A DNA stretch of 64,000 nucleotides, from contig JAQMRL010000001.1 in the NCBI GenBank assembly GCA_035578175.1, positions 52,785,553 through 52,849,552 of the forward strand. The letters run 5' to 3'. Positions 47,226-58,740 of this stretch are shown piece by piece (position 1 is the stretch's first letter; every line of letters begins with the position of its first letter). Made by a program: the position numbers and the translations under genes. The DNA is from Catonia carolina. Its lineage: Eukaryota; Arthropoda; Insecta; Hemiptera; Achilidae. The notes under the pieces are model-generated. The model was not told the origin of the DNA, made no database searches, and saw only the letters and a program-made list of their open reading frames with translations.

Positions 47226-47314
47226 ACTTATAGAATACTAAAACTTGAATTAAACCTTATCAACATTAAATTTTTAAACATTCAAATTTCATCTCTAAAA
47301 ATAAATGCAAATTC

Positions 47315-47665
47315 CTCACAGACTCACTCACTAATTACCAATTCTGTAACTTTCCGACCACCTAGAGAGCTGAAATTTAGCAAACCTGTTCCTCAAGGGC
47401 TCAACAGATAAGGAAAAGCTTTTTCATATCACATTCAGCTAAAAGATAATGAAGGGTGATTGCATATTATGTCTATAATTTCGCGAAAAGCTACATTTCT
47501 AAAAATCAGTAAGCGTATTTTGCAAGTGACACCAAGGTAAAGAAAAGTATTCGAATTTCCACCACTTGCCACTAAGAAATAAAAGCAAGTTAACAATCTT
47601 AAAACAATAATTAAATAAATATTATTTCTGTGTTCCCCAAAGATATGTTCTTAAAACCTGGTAAA
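47315..47665 (-). repeat. Repeat R, copy 8
   Basis: The plus strand begins CAGACTCACTCACTAATTAC and continues AACTTTCCGACCACCTAGAG, AGCTGAAATTTAGCAAACCT, GTTCCTCAAGGGCTCAACAG and later CCCCAAAGATATGTTCTTAA. It is a well-preserved inverted copy. Confidence 0.65.
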
Positions 47666-47669
47666 ATTA

Positions 47670-48955
47670 TATAATTCTTAATACCCGGTACAAGAAAAAA
47701 GCTGTATTATGAAACTGGAAAATTATTAATTATTTTATTATTGAACCCGTTCTTATCATTAATTATTATTTTATAAACATCGGCATTTCAAAAAGTCATG
47801 TACATGGAGTTGTTGTAAGTAGTGGGTAATATACCCTCTCAACTGCCATCTTTTATAAATGTTTTTGCGCTAAAAACAGACCAAAGAATGACCAAATAAC
47901 TGGAACATTTATGTTAACACCAAACATAAAAATCTTGATGTACTGTTTCTCGTCCAAGTGTAGTCACTATTTCACCTAGGCTATATTCATCGGTATTCCC
48001 ATTTGGATGTTCAAGAATAATCAATTATTAAGTCCATTCTGTAACAATATTTACAAATTCTTGAACACCACTATGTAACTAGTTCTGTTACTGATACACA
48101 ATAGAGCAACGGTAAATAAATATATTTTACATAATATTTTCAAGTTTTTAACCCTTTCTAGAAACAGTTCTAGTAAATACATATTTATTTAACTAACTTT
48201 TAAAGCATATATACAGTAGGCTACTTGACTTAATAGTTACCTGAAAGAAGCAGTTTCATACCATTTCACACAAACAATAAAACGTACCTGCAACAAAAGC
48301 AATACACCTTATTACATACCTTTATTGCCAATAAATTTTTTATTATCAATAAAACATAAAATTTTAAATTACAATTTTACGTGTACAGTATTATTTTAGA
48401 CGTTCGACTAATTACCAGTTTCTAGACCGCTGTTGAGGTATGTACGTATTGCATTTGTAAAATGACAGGTACATTCCAACCAGAAGCCATAAAATAAAAC
48501 TTTATGACTTTTGTATTGTGTAATTAATGCGGCAGCAAAAATATTTCTAATCATTTTACATAAATATTATAATTACAAGTCTTGATATTCATAAAAGAAA
48601 ATGTCATTACGGTATATTTTTGTGGCATTAAAATGTTTAATGCGCTATACGAGCATATGGCATCACTGTCATTAATGATCCCTCGGTATCCCTTAGTTTA
48701 TTAAAATTTAATGACGGATCACTCTTAGTAAACTGATCCGGAAGAAACCCGCAATGGGATGTCCGGGTGGGGGGTTCATCTGACACCACTCTTTTGAAGG
48801 TGTTTCACTACGGAGAGCAATTTACCTGAATTGTAGCCAGTCTTCGTTGATGAAGACAACATTCTCAAAAGAAGAGAACAGGATATGTTTTTGAAAGAGT
48901 TGTTCAGAATTTTTTTAACAGTAACTAAAGCTCACATATGCAGAAATCATGCAGA
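47670..48955. other. AT-rich stretch with a GC-richer segment, no gene seen
   Basis: Positions about 48650-48870 (including CCGGAAGAAACCC and GTCCGGGTGGGGGG) stand out in composition. I cannot match them to any element or coding sequence. Confidence 0.4.
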
Positions 48956-48969
48956 CGACTCTTTCTTAA

Positions 48970-49142
48970 GCCGGCCGCATTGGCGTAGTTGGTAACGTGC
49001 TCGCCTCTCATCGTGCGGTCTTGGGTTCGAATCCCATTAAGGCACGGCATATTTTCATACGTTACAAAAAATAATTTCATCCTTCACCGTCTGCATTAGC
49101 AGTAACTGCAGGACAGTCGGACGTTAAACAAAAAAAAAAAAA
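48970..49142 (+). mobile_element. SINE-1, full length, tail type B
   Basis: It has the same tRNA-like head as the copy at 32598 (GCATTGGCGTAGTTGGTAAC, GGGTTCGAATCCC) and the same body, but after TCATTTCATCC the tail is CACCGTCTGCATTAGCAGTA followed by GGACAGTCGGACGTT and an A-run. Flanking sequences GACTCTTTCT (48957-48966) and GACTTTCT (49143-49150) look like an imperfect target-site duplication. The poly(A) end of the inverted Jockey copy begins within one or two bases of this point. Confidence 0.9.
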
Positions 49143-49149
49143 GACTTTC

Positions 49150-50349
49150 TTTTTTTTTTTTTTTTTTAACTTTAATAACTTTATTTGCAACTATATACGA
49201 AGATACAACGAGCAAATTAGATGACAGTAAACAAAGGATGACAAGGGAAAAAAATAAAATAAAAATAAATAAATGAAAAAGAACAGTGATACCCATTGGT
49301 ATATGTTCTATGTAATAAAGTTCATGATACATGAATGATAAATAACAACATAAGCAAAAAAGAAGAAAGAAAAATAAAATAAATCACTTTATAGAAGATC
49401 TCTGGCCCATTGACGTTTCAACCTGCGCTGCGGATTTCCTGGTAGTGATGCATCCGATAGTTTGGTGATTAATTCGTTGGGGTGATCATGCAATTTTCTG
49501 TGAAAAACACTGTAGCTGGACTTAACTACTTCACTTATGAACGGAATATTAAGGTCGTCATGTAGAATTTTGTTGTTGACATAAAAAGGTGCGCAGGTGA
49601 TTAAACGTAGGCATTTTGACTGAAAGGCTTGTAATTTTTGCAGATTGCTCTGTTTAGCTGTGCCATAAATTTGTAGTCCATAGGTTCATATTGGTTTGAG
49701 ATAAACTTTGTATAGTAATAGTTTAGATTTTAGAGTCAGTGAAGAGCGGCGTCCAAGTAGTCGAAATAGTTCTTTCAATTTGGAGTTCAAAGTCAGTCTT
49801 TTGGTTTTTATATGAGTCGCCCAGGTGAGTCTCTTGTCAAGGTGAAGTCCAAGGTATTTAACATTTTATCGTTGTGGTATCGGTTTATTGTCGAGGAATA
49901 GTTGAGGACATTCGCCTTTCCGGAGAGAAAAGGTGACATGCACTGATTTTGAAGCGTTGAATTGGATCCTCCAGATTTTTAACCAATAATTTAAAAAGTT
50001 AATGTGACTGTAAATTATTACTTGCTGCTTCTGGCTTTACATCAGAAGAAAGGATGACTGTATCGTCAGCATAAGTCGCTAAGGTGGTGTTAGCAGATGC
50101 AGGTAGATCTGATGTATAGATGCTGTAAAGCAGTAGCGACAAGATTGATCCTTGTGGAACACCAGCGACGATTTGTTTGTAGTCAGACAGAGCCGTGTTA
50201 TGTTTTACTTGAAAAAATCTGTCCATTAAAAAGGAGCTGATGATTAAGAAATAGGCATCTGGCAAGAATTATCTTAATTTATATCGCAGACCTTGATGCC
50301 AAACTTTATCAAACGCTGCGCAAACATCAAAGAAGACGGCACTTACATA
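49150..50349 (-). mobile_element. Inverted, broken copy of the same Jockey family (J3)
   Basis: Read on the minus strand it runs from mid-RT (just upstream of the FFDVCAAFD motif) through YADD and the thumb region to the 3' UTR. It ends in a poly(A) seen as 18 T at 49150-49167. It is close to the 29559-31161 copy but damaged: a stop at 50269-50271, a 2-nt deletion near 50010-50015 that shifts the frame just after NNLQ, and further stops where CAA became TAA (about 49867) and where TGG became TGA in the PIWTYG region (about 49688). The only sizeable open piece left is 49999-50265, which keeps VPQGS and YADD. The SINE-1 copy at 48970-49142 lies immediately next to the poly(A) end. Confidence 0.92.
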
Positions 50350-50429
50350 AAATAAATACGGCACTTACTTACTTAAAATTTAAAAATGTACTTCGAAGAA
50401 AAATTATAGGGAGTCAACAAGATTTTTCA

Positions 50430-50615
50430 ATTGGTACCACCGTCTAGTACGCTACGGTGTAGATAACTAGTATCACAGGTCCCATGTTCGATTCCTAAAT
50501 AGGTTATGGTAGTACTTACATTAATATAAAATTTATAGTTTTAATTTTTTAAATGTATTTTAAATAATTAGTCGCTGATAACTTTACAGGTTAACTAAGC
50601 TCAAAAAAGCTGTAT
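50430..50615 (+). mobile_element. SINE-2, decayed
   Basis: The head has TACCACCGTCTAGTACGCTA and the B box CCATGTTCGATTCCT. The tail TTAGTCGCTGATAAC followed by TTTACAGGTTAACTAAGC and an A-run corresponds to the SINE-2 tail. It lies 60 bp beyond the 5' end of the inverted Jockey copy. Confidence 0.65.
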
Positions 50616-51544
50616 GAAATTTACAAATTTAAATTAATTTCCTTTCATTTTTCATATTGTTAAAATTAAACATTGTTAACATTATTGCTATGTGTAAGCT
50701 AGGATAAGCTTACTGTAAGAAAATTTGTATAATTGTAGTTTATTTTTTATGTAATGTGTAATATTATGGGAATAAATAAATTATTTACTTTTATTAAACA
50801 AAAAATAAACAGTTCAAGTTATATAATTATTGTAATACATATATGATATGAAAATTATTGTAATATATATTGTAATTTACATAATACATATTACATTCTT
50901 TAAATTTTAAGTAAAGGAATTTTAAGGAAAGTAAAATAAATTTTAAGTTGAAAACGATAATGGCCCAATGTAAATTTTGTTTAAATCGGGTAATTATTTA
51001 GCCTATTACATACTACACGCACTACTATGAAAAATGTACTAATAATAAAACAATAAAATAATAACATAAAATCTGGGCAAGATTTCATTTTGCTTTATTC
51101 AATTACATGATTTTATTTTTATCAATAATTTATCATTGAAACACTTAAGAAGTAGTATGAATAAAAACTGATACTAACTTATAACATAAATTTTACACCA
51201 TGGATCATACATTAAACTATGTAAAATCATACTGAGAGTCATTCAATTATGATTACGTTAGACTACAGAAAATCTTATAACATGGCTACCACTGTGCCGA
51301 TATTAAAAACGAAATGTTAGTCAATAAACAATAACGTAGGAAGTAATTGACATAACAATCAATTATGGAACTGCCTTGAACCGAAGCGGAACATATCAAT
51401 GTTAGAGGCATAATTTGTTACTATGTTTAAAAACGTTATGTAAGGTAGTGTGTCGTGCGGTAATTTAAAGTAATTGTTTGATCACCCATTAAAAGATGCA
51501 ATGGGCAGTGGAATGGTACTTCAGCCACTGAATTGTTAACCAAA

Positions 51545-51845
51545 AGAATATAGATTGAAATGGAAAGACCACGTAGAGAGAATGTCAAATGAAAGGGTTC
51601 CTCTCAAAGTTTTAAAGTACAGACCGGAAGGGAGGAGAGATGTGGGGAGACCACGCAAGAGATGGGAGTGATTGTTGTAAGAATCATATAAAGACATAAT
51701 GTAACAAAACAGGAAGATATATATAAAATATATAACTTAAATGTTGTGTAAATACATAGGAAAAGGAAATTGAGTTAAATTTTGCTGTTATGAGTCGGAA
51801 CAGGCGCAAGCCTAATCCTTGTTTGTAAGAAGAAGAAGAAGATCT
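51545..51845 (+). mobile_element. 3' end of a non-LTR element ending in (GAA)n
   Basis: The coding scrap LKWKDHVERMSNERVPLKVL followed by GRRDVGRPRKRWE and a stop is the standard C-terminus of RT proteins in this broad group (W-x-x-H-x-x-R-M ... GRRxxGRPxxRW). It is followed by about 150 bp of 3' UTR and a tract of GAA repeats (about 51828-51841), which looks like the microsatellite 3' end of the insertion. Only the last 40 or so codons remain. The TGA after RWE may be a decay stop. Nothing upstream is clearly RT. Confidence 0.65.
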
Positions 51846-52504
51846 CCAATAGCTTAACTTCTTAGAAAATGTATAAAAATTAGGCTCCGTCTGAAAATAA
51901 TGGTATGATGATAAAAACTAATAGAAAATATTAATAAGAATTTTTAGAGAAGTCTGATTAATAAATATTGTAAACTTCATAATCGTAGAAATCTTTACTG
52001 AATTGTAATTAATTTATCATATTGTTATGTGTATATCAATGGTACAACTATTTTCTAATACCAATCAAATCGAGAATATCTACTATTTTTAGTAGGTCAT
52101 TAGCGACTACCTTGGATTATGGCACTTCATGGAACTGTGTTTCAATTACAGATCCTATCTGGGAATTGAAAACTGGGCTTTCAGCTTACTACTATAGTAC
52201 ATTATGGACTGAGTCATCAAGGTGGTCACACAAGATCCTAATCTCATTTATTTCTAAGAATCTAAACCACCTACTTAAAATAATCTAGTAATTTAAATAT
52301 TAAACTATCAAGTAATTCATACAAATCTCATCCTCCTACGTGATAATATTTTCACCACATCACATTACTTCAAAAGGTCAACTTTATTCAAGGAATTTCA
52401 TTTCATCTTACAAGAGAACTACAAACGTTTAACAATCTGGAATTACTCCACATTGAAAATATATAATTTAATATCAATCATCACGTCAATATAACTTTTC
52501 TCAC

Positions 52505-52830
52505 AACTCTTCGTGTAAGTTAATTCACTACATTAAATTGCTGATAGAGTTTCAATGCAATAAAGCAAGCTTTATTGGTAGCTATCCGAAACAGTTCTTC
52601 TAAGCTTTTGTTAAATTACACACTCAGGTTGGCCATCCATGAAATTCTTCTGCGTCCTGGTCCCCTTCTACTGTCGATTTTTCCTTGTAGAATGCGTTTG
52701 AGCAATTCATACCTGAGCTCATCCTGCATATGACCGAAATCGCTCCATAAAAGCTGCAAAATGATAAAATTATTCGGCAAACAGAAGCAGGCAGCCAATC
52801 AGTCATAACCTCACCAGCCAATTAAATTTA
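52505..52830 (-). pseudogene. C-terminal RT fragment of a third non-LTR family
   Basis: The minus-strand frame 52616-52798 ends with ELRYELLKRILQGKIDSRRG followed by PGRRRISWMANL, a motif set found at the C-terminus of LINE RT proteins (LLxRI...GKI...RRGRRRxSWLxNLRxW). After a frame change, EELFRIATNKACFIALKL continues the same protein end (the TELFR(I/V)A region). Everything upstream of the terminal 80 or so codons is gone or unrecognisable. The overlapping frame at 52624-52821 is a shadow. Confidence 0.6.
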
Positions 52831-52994
52831 TGAGGATTTTTATTTATTATTTTATGTGTATAAATTTTTACTTCCAATCTGTACCCAAAAAAAAAACAGG
52901 AATTCTTCTTTTTCCGGATAGAACTTATTACTAAAAATGAGTCCTAGTTAATATTTTATAGAGTTATTTTAATAAATGTATTGGTTGTAAAAAT

Positions 52995-53032
52995 TGTAGC
53001 ATCAACAAACTCTAGAGTTTGTTGATGCTACA
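52995..53032. repeat. Perfect 38-bp palindrome
   Basis: TGTAGCATCAACAAACTCT followed at once by its exact reverse complement, with no spacer (centre CTAG at 53012-53015). It is not at the end of any recognised element. Confidence 0.95.
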
Positions 53033-53034
53033 CT

Positions 53035-55560
53035 TTCAATGAAGATTTCTGAGAATCAAAACTGGGGCTCCAGTAAAACTGAGGCTGGGGATCTGGATAT
53101 CAAATGTAGGCTAACAGTAAGTCATGCTCTAAAGATGCCTTCTGTGAAGGACACAAATCATGTTAGCTTGTGAGATCACAACTCAAATTTGTAAACTAAC
53201 TCTTCGGCCGGTAACCACAGAAAAAATACCATCAATCTAAAGTAGACTATACCATCTATCTAAAGTAGAGTAATGAAAGAAATTTTCTTCATGACTAAAT
53301 AATTTGTCAGAAGTATACGAGTACATTATGTGGACAGTACGGGTTCAATGAAGTGCAAAATCCTAACAAGATACACAAATTGGTTACTACTGCAGGCCAA
53401 AAAATCATAATACCATAATCGTATCCATTATTTGTTACGTGTTCATGTTGTGTGAATAGTCTAACCAAACCGCAAAGCATGCAAATCAATTCAACACGCT
53501 ATTGCACAATCGCCTGTAGGTTTAAATCCTCATGTAAGAAGAAACATTGGTTCACTGACATACAGACATGCCTACTGTTAATCCGGTGGATCTAATTAAG
53601 ATAATTTGGAAACGATCACTCGAATTGCATACATTTTGGATTTTGCAAGCGATTCATGCAAAACCATAAAGATACATTTGATTTTATTTAATATGAAATG
53701 ATCCGAGTCACTAGTTTTACTCAGGTACTGTCTACCGAACAAAAAGAAAATAAGGTTAATACGGTCAATTTAATAAAAGAAAGAAATTTTCAAATGGGAA
53801 ACGATCGAACACCAATTAAAAACATAATCTAGTTTATTTTACAATTAATCTTCTGAATACAATGAAGTAAATTATTTCCACATAAACTAATAGTACTCAG
53901 CTAACAAACATGCAAAAAATTAGCATGTCATTTTATACTCAAAGGAAATCTAATTTAATCAATCGAATTAATTTTTATATAATTGTTTCTTCTGTGAAGG
54001 TCATGTTAACCTTACGTTTGAAAAACCTTGTACCCAAGTTATCATTTTTGGTTGTTTTAGGTTATTTTCTCTAATTAATTTAAATTAATCAATTAAATTT
54101 ACTTAAAAATGCAATTTGTATTAACAGAATTAAACTTCTTTTATCGTTTTGGCCTACTAAGGACAACGTTAAATTTTATTTCAAGCTTTATACTTTTTTC
54201 ATTTTGCTCAAAACTTTCTCATCTTTTCACTTAAACTATTTATTCTTCTGACCGTTTCTTGTTGTCATTTGTCATCTTTTTCGTCTTTGGATTAGGCTGC
54301 CTGAGCTGTTCAAACTTCAAAATTAGTAATGTGCTATTTCTTAAAGAAATAGTGATACCAATCTCCTCCGAGGACACCCAACATTACGTTGATCGATAGG
54401 CTCGTAATTAAAATAAACTAGGTGTTGTAAATAATTACACAGCATTTCGTATTGTAACCTACGAAAGGAACAGATACGAAGGTTAAGCAACTTTTGCTCT
54501 TTAAACAAATGATTACAAAAATTTAGAATAAATACATTTCCATTCACTTTTATTTTAATCGGTTAAATTTAATCACTTTCTACACAAAGAGAAAAAAATA
54601 ATGATATTATTAAAACTAACATTTCAAGGCTTAATTTACTGCGTACTTGACCAACATAATATATACAATTTATAAGAAATTTAGTTGAAGTAGCCGAGTT
54701 AGTCGGAAACAAAACAGACTGACCACAATGCGTATAGGCTATACTTGTCAGTTACTTGATAGTATTTTACTCAGGAAACCTCAAACATAGGAACGATTTT
54801 TAAAAGAAATTCACATCAGATTTTATTAACAACAAATATTTACTTAAAGTATACCAGGTCACTTTTATTAACTTTATCAATAATTTAATACAATAAAAAT
54901 CATAGTAGCATTTTAGGTAAATTATATTACGAGTATTATATTCTCGTATGTTAAAGTTTAAAATGCTTACAATGAGTGAGATTTTTTTTTAAATAGTAAG
55001 TAATTACATTTGTAGAAATTATTCAGTAGAAAATAGTACCATGAGAATTTTCAGTAATTTTGATAATTTTTGAATCGGTGCCAAACATTACAGTTAAGTA
55101 ATTTCAAGACGTAACAAAAGAAACATTGTTTTCGTTGGAATAGTAAGCTTCAAGCTATTATATCGAGGAATCATTCAAGTGGGTCAACTGTCCTTCAATT
55201 TCGAATTAAAATACGAGTACGTAGTTATTTCTTTATATAATGGACTTCCTACATCTGAAATATTTTCTTTAGTTTATGTGAATAATATGATAATAATTAC
55301 TATATTAGGTAATTTTTCAGCATTAAATCTCTACGTTATTTAATGATTTTTGATTTTAATTGATTGGGATTAAATTATTCTGTGTGCTTTCTTACTTAAC
55401 AGTAAAAATGTTGTGCTTACATCATGGTTGTTTGTTAAGTCCTCTACTTTCCGTGCCAACATGATTCGTTCCTGAGTGAAACAAATCCGGAAGCTTACAA
55501 AAGTGCAAGTTATTCTCCACATATTTTATTCGAGAATCACAATATCAAGAGTTATATTTA
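53035..55560. other. AT-rich stretch, no gene seen
   Basis: Two short minus-strand frames (53307-53489 and 54341-54547) show no domain. A small direct repeat ACCATC(A/T)ATCTAAAGTAGA lies at about 53228-53270. Confidence 0.45.
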
Positions 55561-55563
55561 ACT

Positions 55564-55982
55564 TCTTGTTGTTGTTTAAGTCATCAGCCTAACCAGAAAG
55601 GCTGGTTTGAACTTCTCGTCTAAAGGCTTTACTAAGTAAAACGAGGAGTGAGGATTTACCATTGCCTTCCTCACTAAGTGGATAAGTATGCTTTCAGCAT
55701 GCCGGGCCCTCCGACAAGGATCTACTTTCCATCCTGCAAATGACACCTTCACTTCATTCCCCACAGGGTCTGGCTGTGTAATGAAATTCATTACTCTCAG
55801 AGGAGGTAACGCTGACTAGTATCTTTACACCTCTACTTTTTCTGTTCTTAAATGCTTTAGTCATGTAATTGGCAGTTCATATGATAAGAAACAGAACTAT
55901 TTTTTTTTGTAGTCCTGGAACTAGCATAGCAGATCGAATGCAAATAACTTACCACTCCTCCTGCCTGCTATGGGCAAATATT
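55564..55982 (-). repeat. Repeat D, copy 3, with (AAC)n tail
   Basis: The best-preserved copy, about 419 bp. On the minus strand it begins TTTGCCCATAGCAGGCAGG and contains AGAGGTGTAAAGATACTAGT, AATGAAGTGAAGGTGTCATT, GAGGAAGGCAATGGTAAATC and GGCTGATGACTTAAACAACA at the end. The minus-strand open frame 55576-55791 is a shadow crossing this repeat. Confidence 0.83.
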
Positions 55983-56149
55983 TAATTGAATATTTCTAAA
56001 ATAAATAAATTTAGGATAAAATATAACAGACTATTTGTTTCTGAAGTAATATCAAATTTTAATTCGTTAATTCCTGGAACATTGAAGACTTTAAAAAGCT
56101 CTGTAACATACATTTAAAACCCACCTTACTGGTTTTTTCAGACAAATTA

Positions 56150-56490
56150 CAAAAAGGCTAATTTAAACCCATGTGGCTATACTAAGTAAACGGAAAATGT
56201 AGTAGTTTACTACTGGCTTTTTTAACATGTTAAAATAGTAAGATTTCTTATCAATGCACAAAGCATCCTACTAATATTTTATTTTTCCGTCCAGCAACTA
56301 GCATTTTCTTTCCCTTCAAGGTCTGACTGTACAATGAGACCTTTTTTTGAGGAGATAACTCTGTTTAGTGTCAAAAATATATTAAGTGCTTCTTTAATGT
56401 TCCAGACATTTATTTGATTGAGCAATAAGAAAAAAGTCGAAGTAATTTTTATAACTTGGAACCGACAGTTCAAGACCAATTTGTTTTACA
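56150..56490 (-). repeat. Repeat D, copy 4, strongly diverged
   Basis: It lies about 170 bp beyond copy 3 in the same orientation. On the plus strand the blocks CTATACTAAGTAAACGG, TTTTTCCGTCCAGCAA, CAAGGTCTGACTGTACAATG, GAGGAGATAACTCTG and TTTAGTGTC follow the order of copy 3 (CTTTACTAAGTAAAACG, TTTCCATCCTGCAAA, CAGGGTCTGGCTGTGTAATG, GAGGAGGTAACGCTG, CTAGTATC). It is old, or belongs to another subfamily. Confidence 0.55.
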
Positions 56491-56777
56491 CTCCACATTT
56501 TGTACTGACATGACAAGAGCAATGCGTAGCGTAACTGTTCAAGAAATCTTAATAGTTACAACACTGTAAGCATTGATATTTAATGAGGTGGAAGTGCAGT
56601 CCATGTTAACTACATTTTAAATAAATCAGTCTTTAACTCTGGTAAAATAAATTTGAAAGAGCTTTATAATTTCGTTCAATCATTTAATTATCTTAAAATT
56701 ATTAAATTAATTAGTAGTTAATTAAACTTAAGTGCCCCTCTATTCAGATATTATAGTTGCATTTAATTGTTAAGCAA

Positions 56778-57684
56778 CACCAGTTGGACAAACGACTCCA
56801 TATGGTGATCAGCCAACAGTCAAATATAAAGGAACAAGATGTTCTAGTTTAATTACGTCCCTCTTTGAGCAAGCAAACGGCTATAAAGTCATGACATTGG
56901 GGGGTTATTACGGTAAACAGTTCCCGATAACAAAACGAAAGATGAAAAATAACTTATCCTATGTCAAATTGTGTATAAATACCTAGGTTTATGAAGTTTA
57001 AAAGGTAATTTTACACAAGCAATAATAAATAAAATACTGTAATACAGAATATATTGCGTTTAAGGTAAATCGAGTAATTACGCCATTATTTTGTTGAATA
57101 TATTTGTATTCTATTTCATTTAAATGCAGGCGTACATTTATTAATAAATTAAGTGTTCCTGTACAGAACACAATGCACAGTGGCTAGTTTAATTACCACC
57201 TTAATACTTTATAAATCAAAGTAAATGCATGTATTTGTATCAAGTAGTTTTGCCCTTGTATTTACTGCGGACGGTTAGTTGGCTTTACTGAATGCAATGG
57301 CCTTTTTTCACGGTCATACGGAGGCAGAATGGGCATATCAAATTAATAATATCATTATTATATTATGTATGATAAAATAAAATAATTTTTCATCATGTCG
57401 CGGTTAACAGGTAAATAAAGGCGACTATTTTATATTTAATGAAGTAATTAATGTATTAAAAGCGATATTTTTCTAGAATAATTGCAAATATAAGTCTGTA
57501 TTAGACATAGTGCGCCATATTTTATACGTTATGTCGTATGCTCGAATGGATTAAGTTGATTAATTAATGTTTCTATTCGCTTTCATTGAAGCTCATAGAA
57601 TGTATATTATGCACATAATTAAAAAATGCAAAAAGAAGTTAATCTGAATCAAGAGATTTCACTGTTTGTCCAACTGGTTACAGC
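56778..57684. other. Possible MITE or DNA transposon bounded by a 15-bp inverted repeat
   Basis: ACCAGTTGGACAAAC near 56780 and its exact complement GTTTGTCCAACTGGT near 57665-57680 face each other about 900 bp apart. The interval has no transposase-like frame. No target-site duplication is clear, so the match may be coincidental. Confidence 0.3.
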
Positions 57685-58061
57685 TATAATTTCAAAGAAA
57701 AAATATTTTTTGAAAAATAAATAAATCCATGGCAAATGATTTCCGGAACGTCTAAATAACTTTAGTTTGAAATTTAATCATTTAAGTAATTGTAACCATT
57801 CAAATAATGTTATCGGGAAAAAACAAATCATAATTTTATGAATTCTGATTGCCAATCGTGTTACATTAGTTTATTTTGTGAAAGAGTTCGTTAGGAATGT
57901 CTTTTGTCAACAACTCTGTTCAATTATATTCATGTCATCATTGATAAATGGAATAAATGTATGCATTAAAATGGTTTTGTAAGTTTGACTTCTTTGATAA
58001 TTTTGGCTTCACTGATGATTTGGTGCTGCTTGCGGAGTCTGAAGATAATTTATAGAAGTCA

Positions 58062-58740
58062 TTGTATACATTTAGTTTTATTTCAGAGCGATTTAATCTC
58101 CTGATTCCTGTAGCTATATTAGACAAAGTTGATGGTTTCCGGAGTACTTATCATGTCAGAAGGAAGATAGTTTTGAAAGACGATACCTTAGAACAGGTAC
58201 AATTCTTTATTTACTTAAGGTGTAATGTTTATTATGTGCAACCACGAGATGGAGAAATTAAATTGGGAAAATTTTAAAGACACTTTATACATTCAAAGCA
58301 AAAACTGGTCGATAAAGCGCGTAAGGAGAACGTCTCAAAGTTTTATCACACCCTAGTTCTGGCAGTTTTAAGGAATGGTTCAGAGAGTTGGACCCTGACT
58401 GTGAAGCAGAAATCAAGAATAGAGGCTGTTCAGACGGAACTGACTTACAGCAGTGTATCGATTGCTAGACCACAAAAAAAATAAAAATATTAGGCATGAA
58501 CATAACATTCCAGGGACGTTACCAACTATTCAGAAATACAGGCAAGAGTGGTAAAGTCATTTATAGCGGATACCAGAAGATTGAACGCCCAAAGATATTT
58601 ACTTATAAGCCAACAGGACAACTTTGGAAGCGGTGGGCATCCCAACTTCTACAAGAATAGCAGATTATTAAATTTAAAGTTTCAACAGAACTGGAGGCCT
58701 AATCCGTATGGTTTATGATGATGATGAAGTGTACTTTACG
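58062..58740 (+). pseudogene. Degraded RT of another non-LTR family (3' third)
   Basis: Frames in several registers read as the 3' part of an endonuclease/RT-type LINE protein: VDGFRSTYHVRRKIVLKDDT, a YLRCNVYYVQPRDGEIKLGK piece (equivalent to the F-x-YLGC motif), then GSESWTLTVKQKSRIEAV, which is the common GSE(S/T)WT motif of these proteins. Remnants of the final basic region follow before a GATGATGAT-type 3' microsatellite near 58724. Stops and frameshifts interrupt every segment. The palm with YADD is not preserved. This family is distinct from the Jockey copies, which lack the GSETWT motif and end in poly(A). Confidence 0.65.

Noticed and set aside
54684..54700. A-box-like GTAGCCGAGTTAGTCGG
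   Set aside because: No B box follows at tRNA spacing.
55576..55791. 71-codon minus-strand frame of good composition
   Set aside because: It lies wholly in repeat D; the other copies do not keep the frame.
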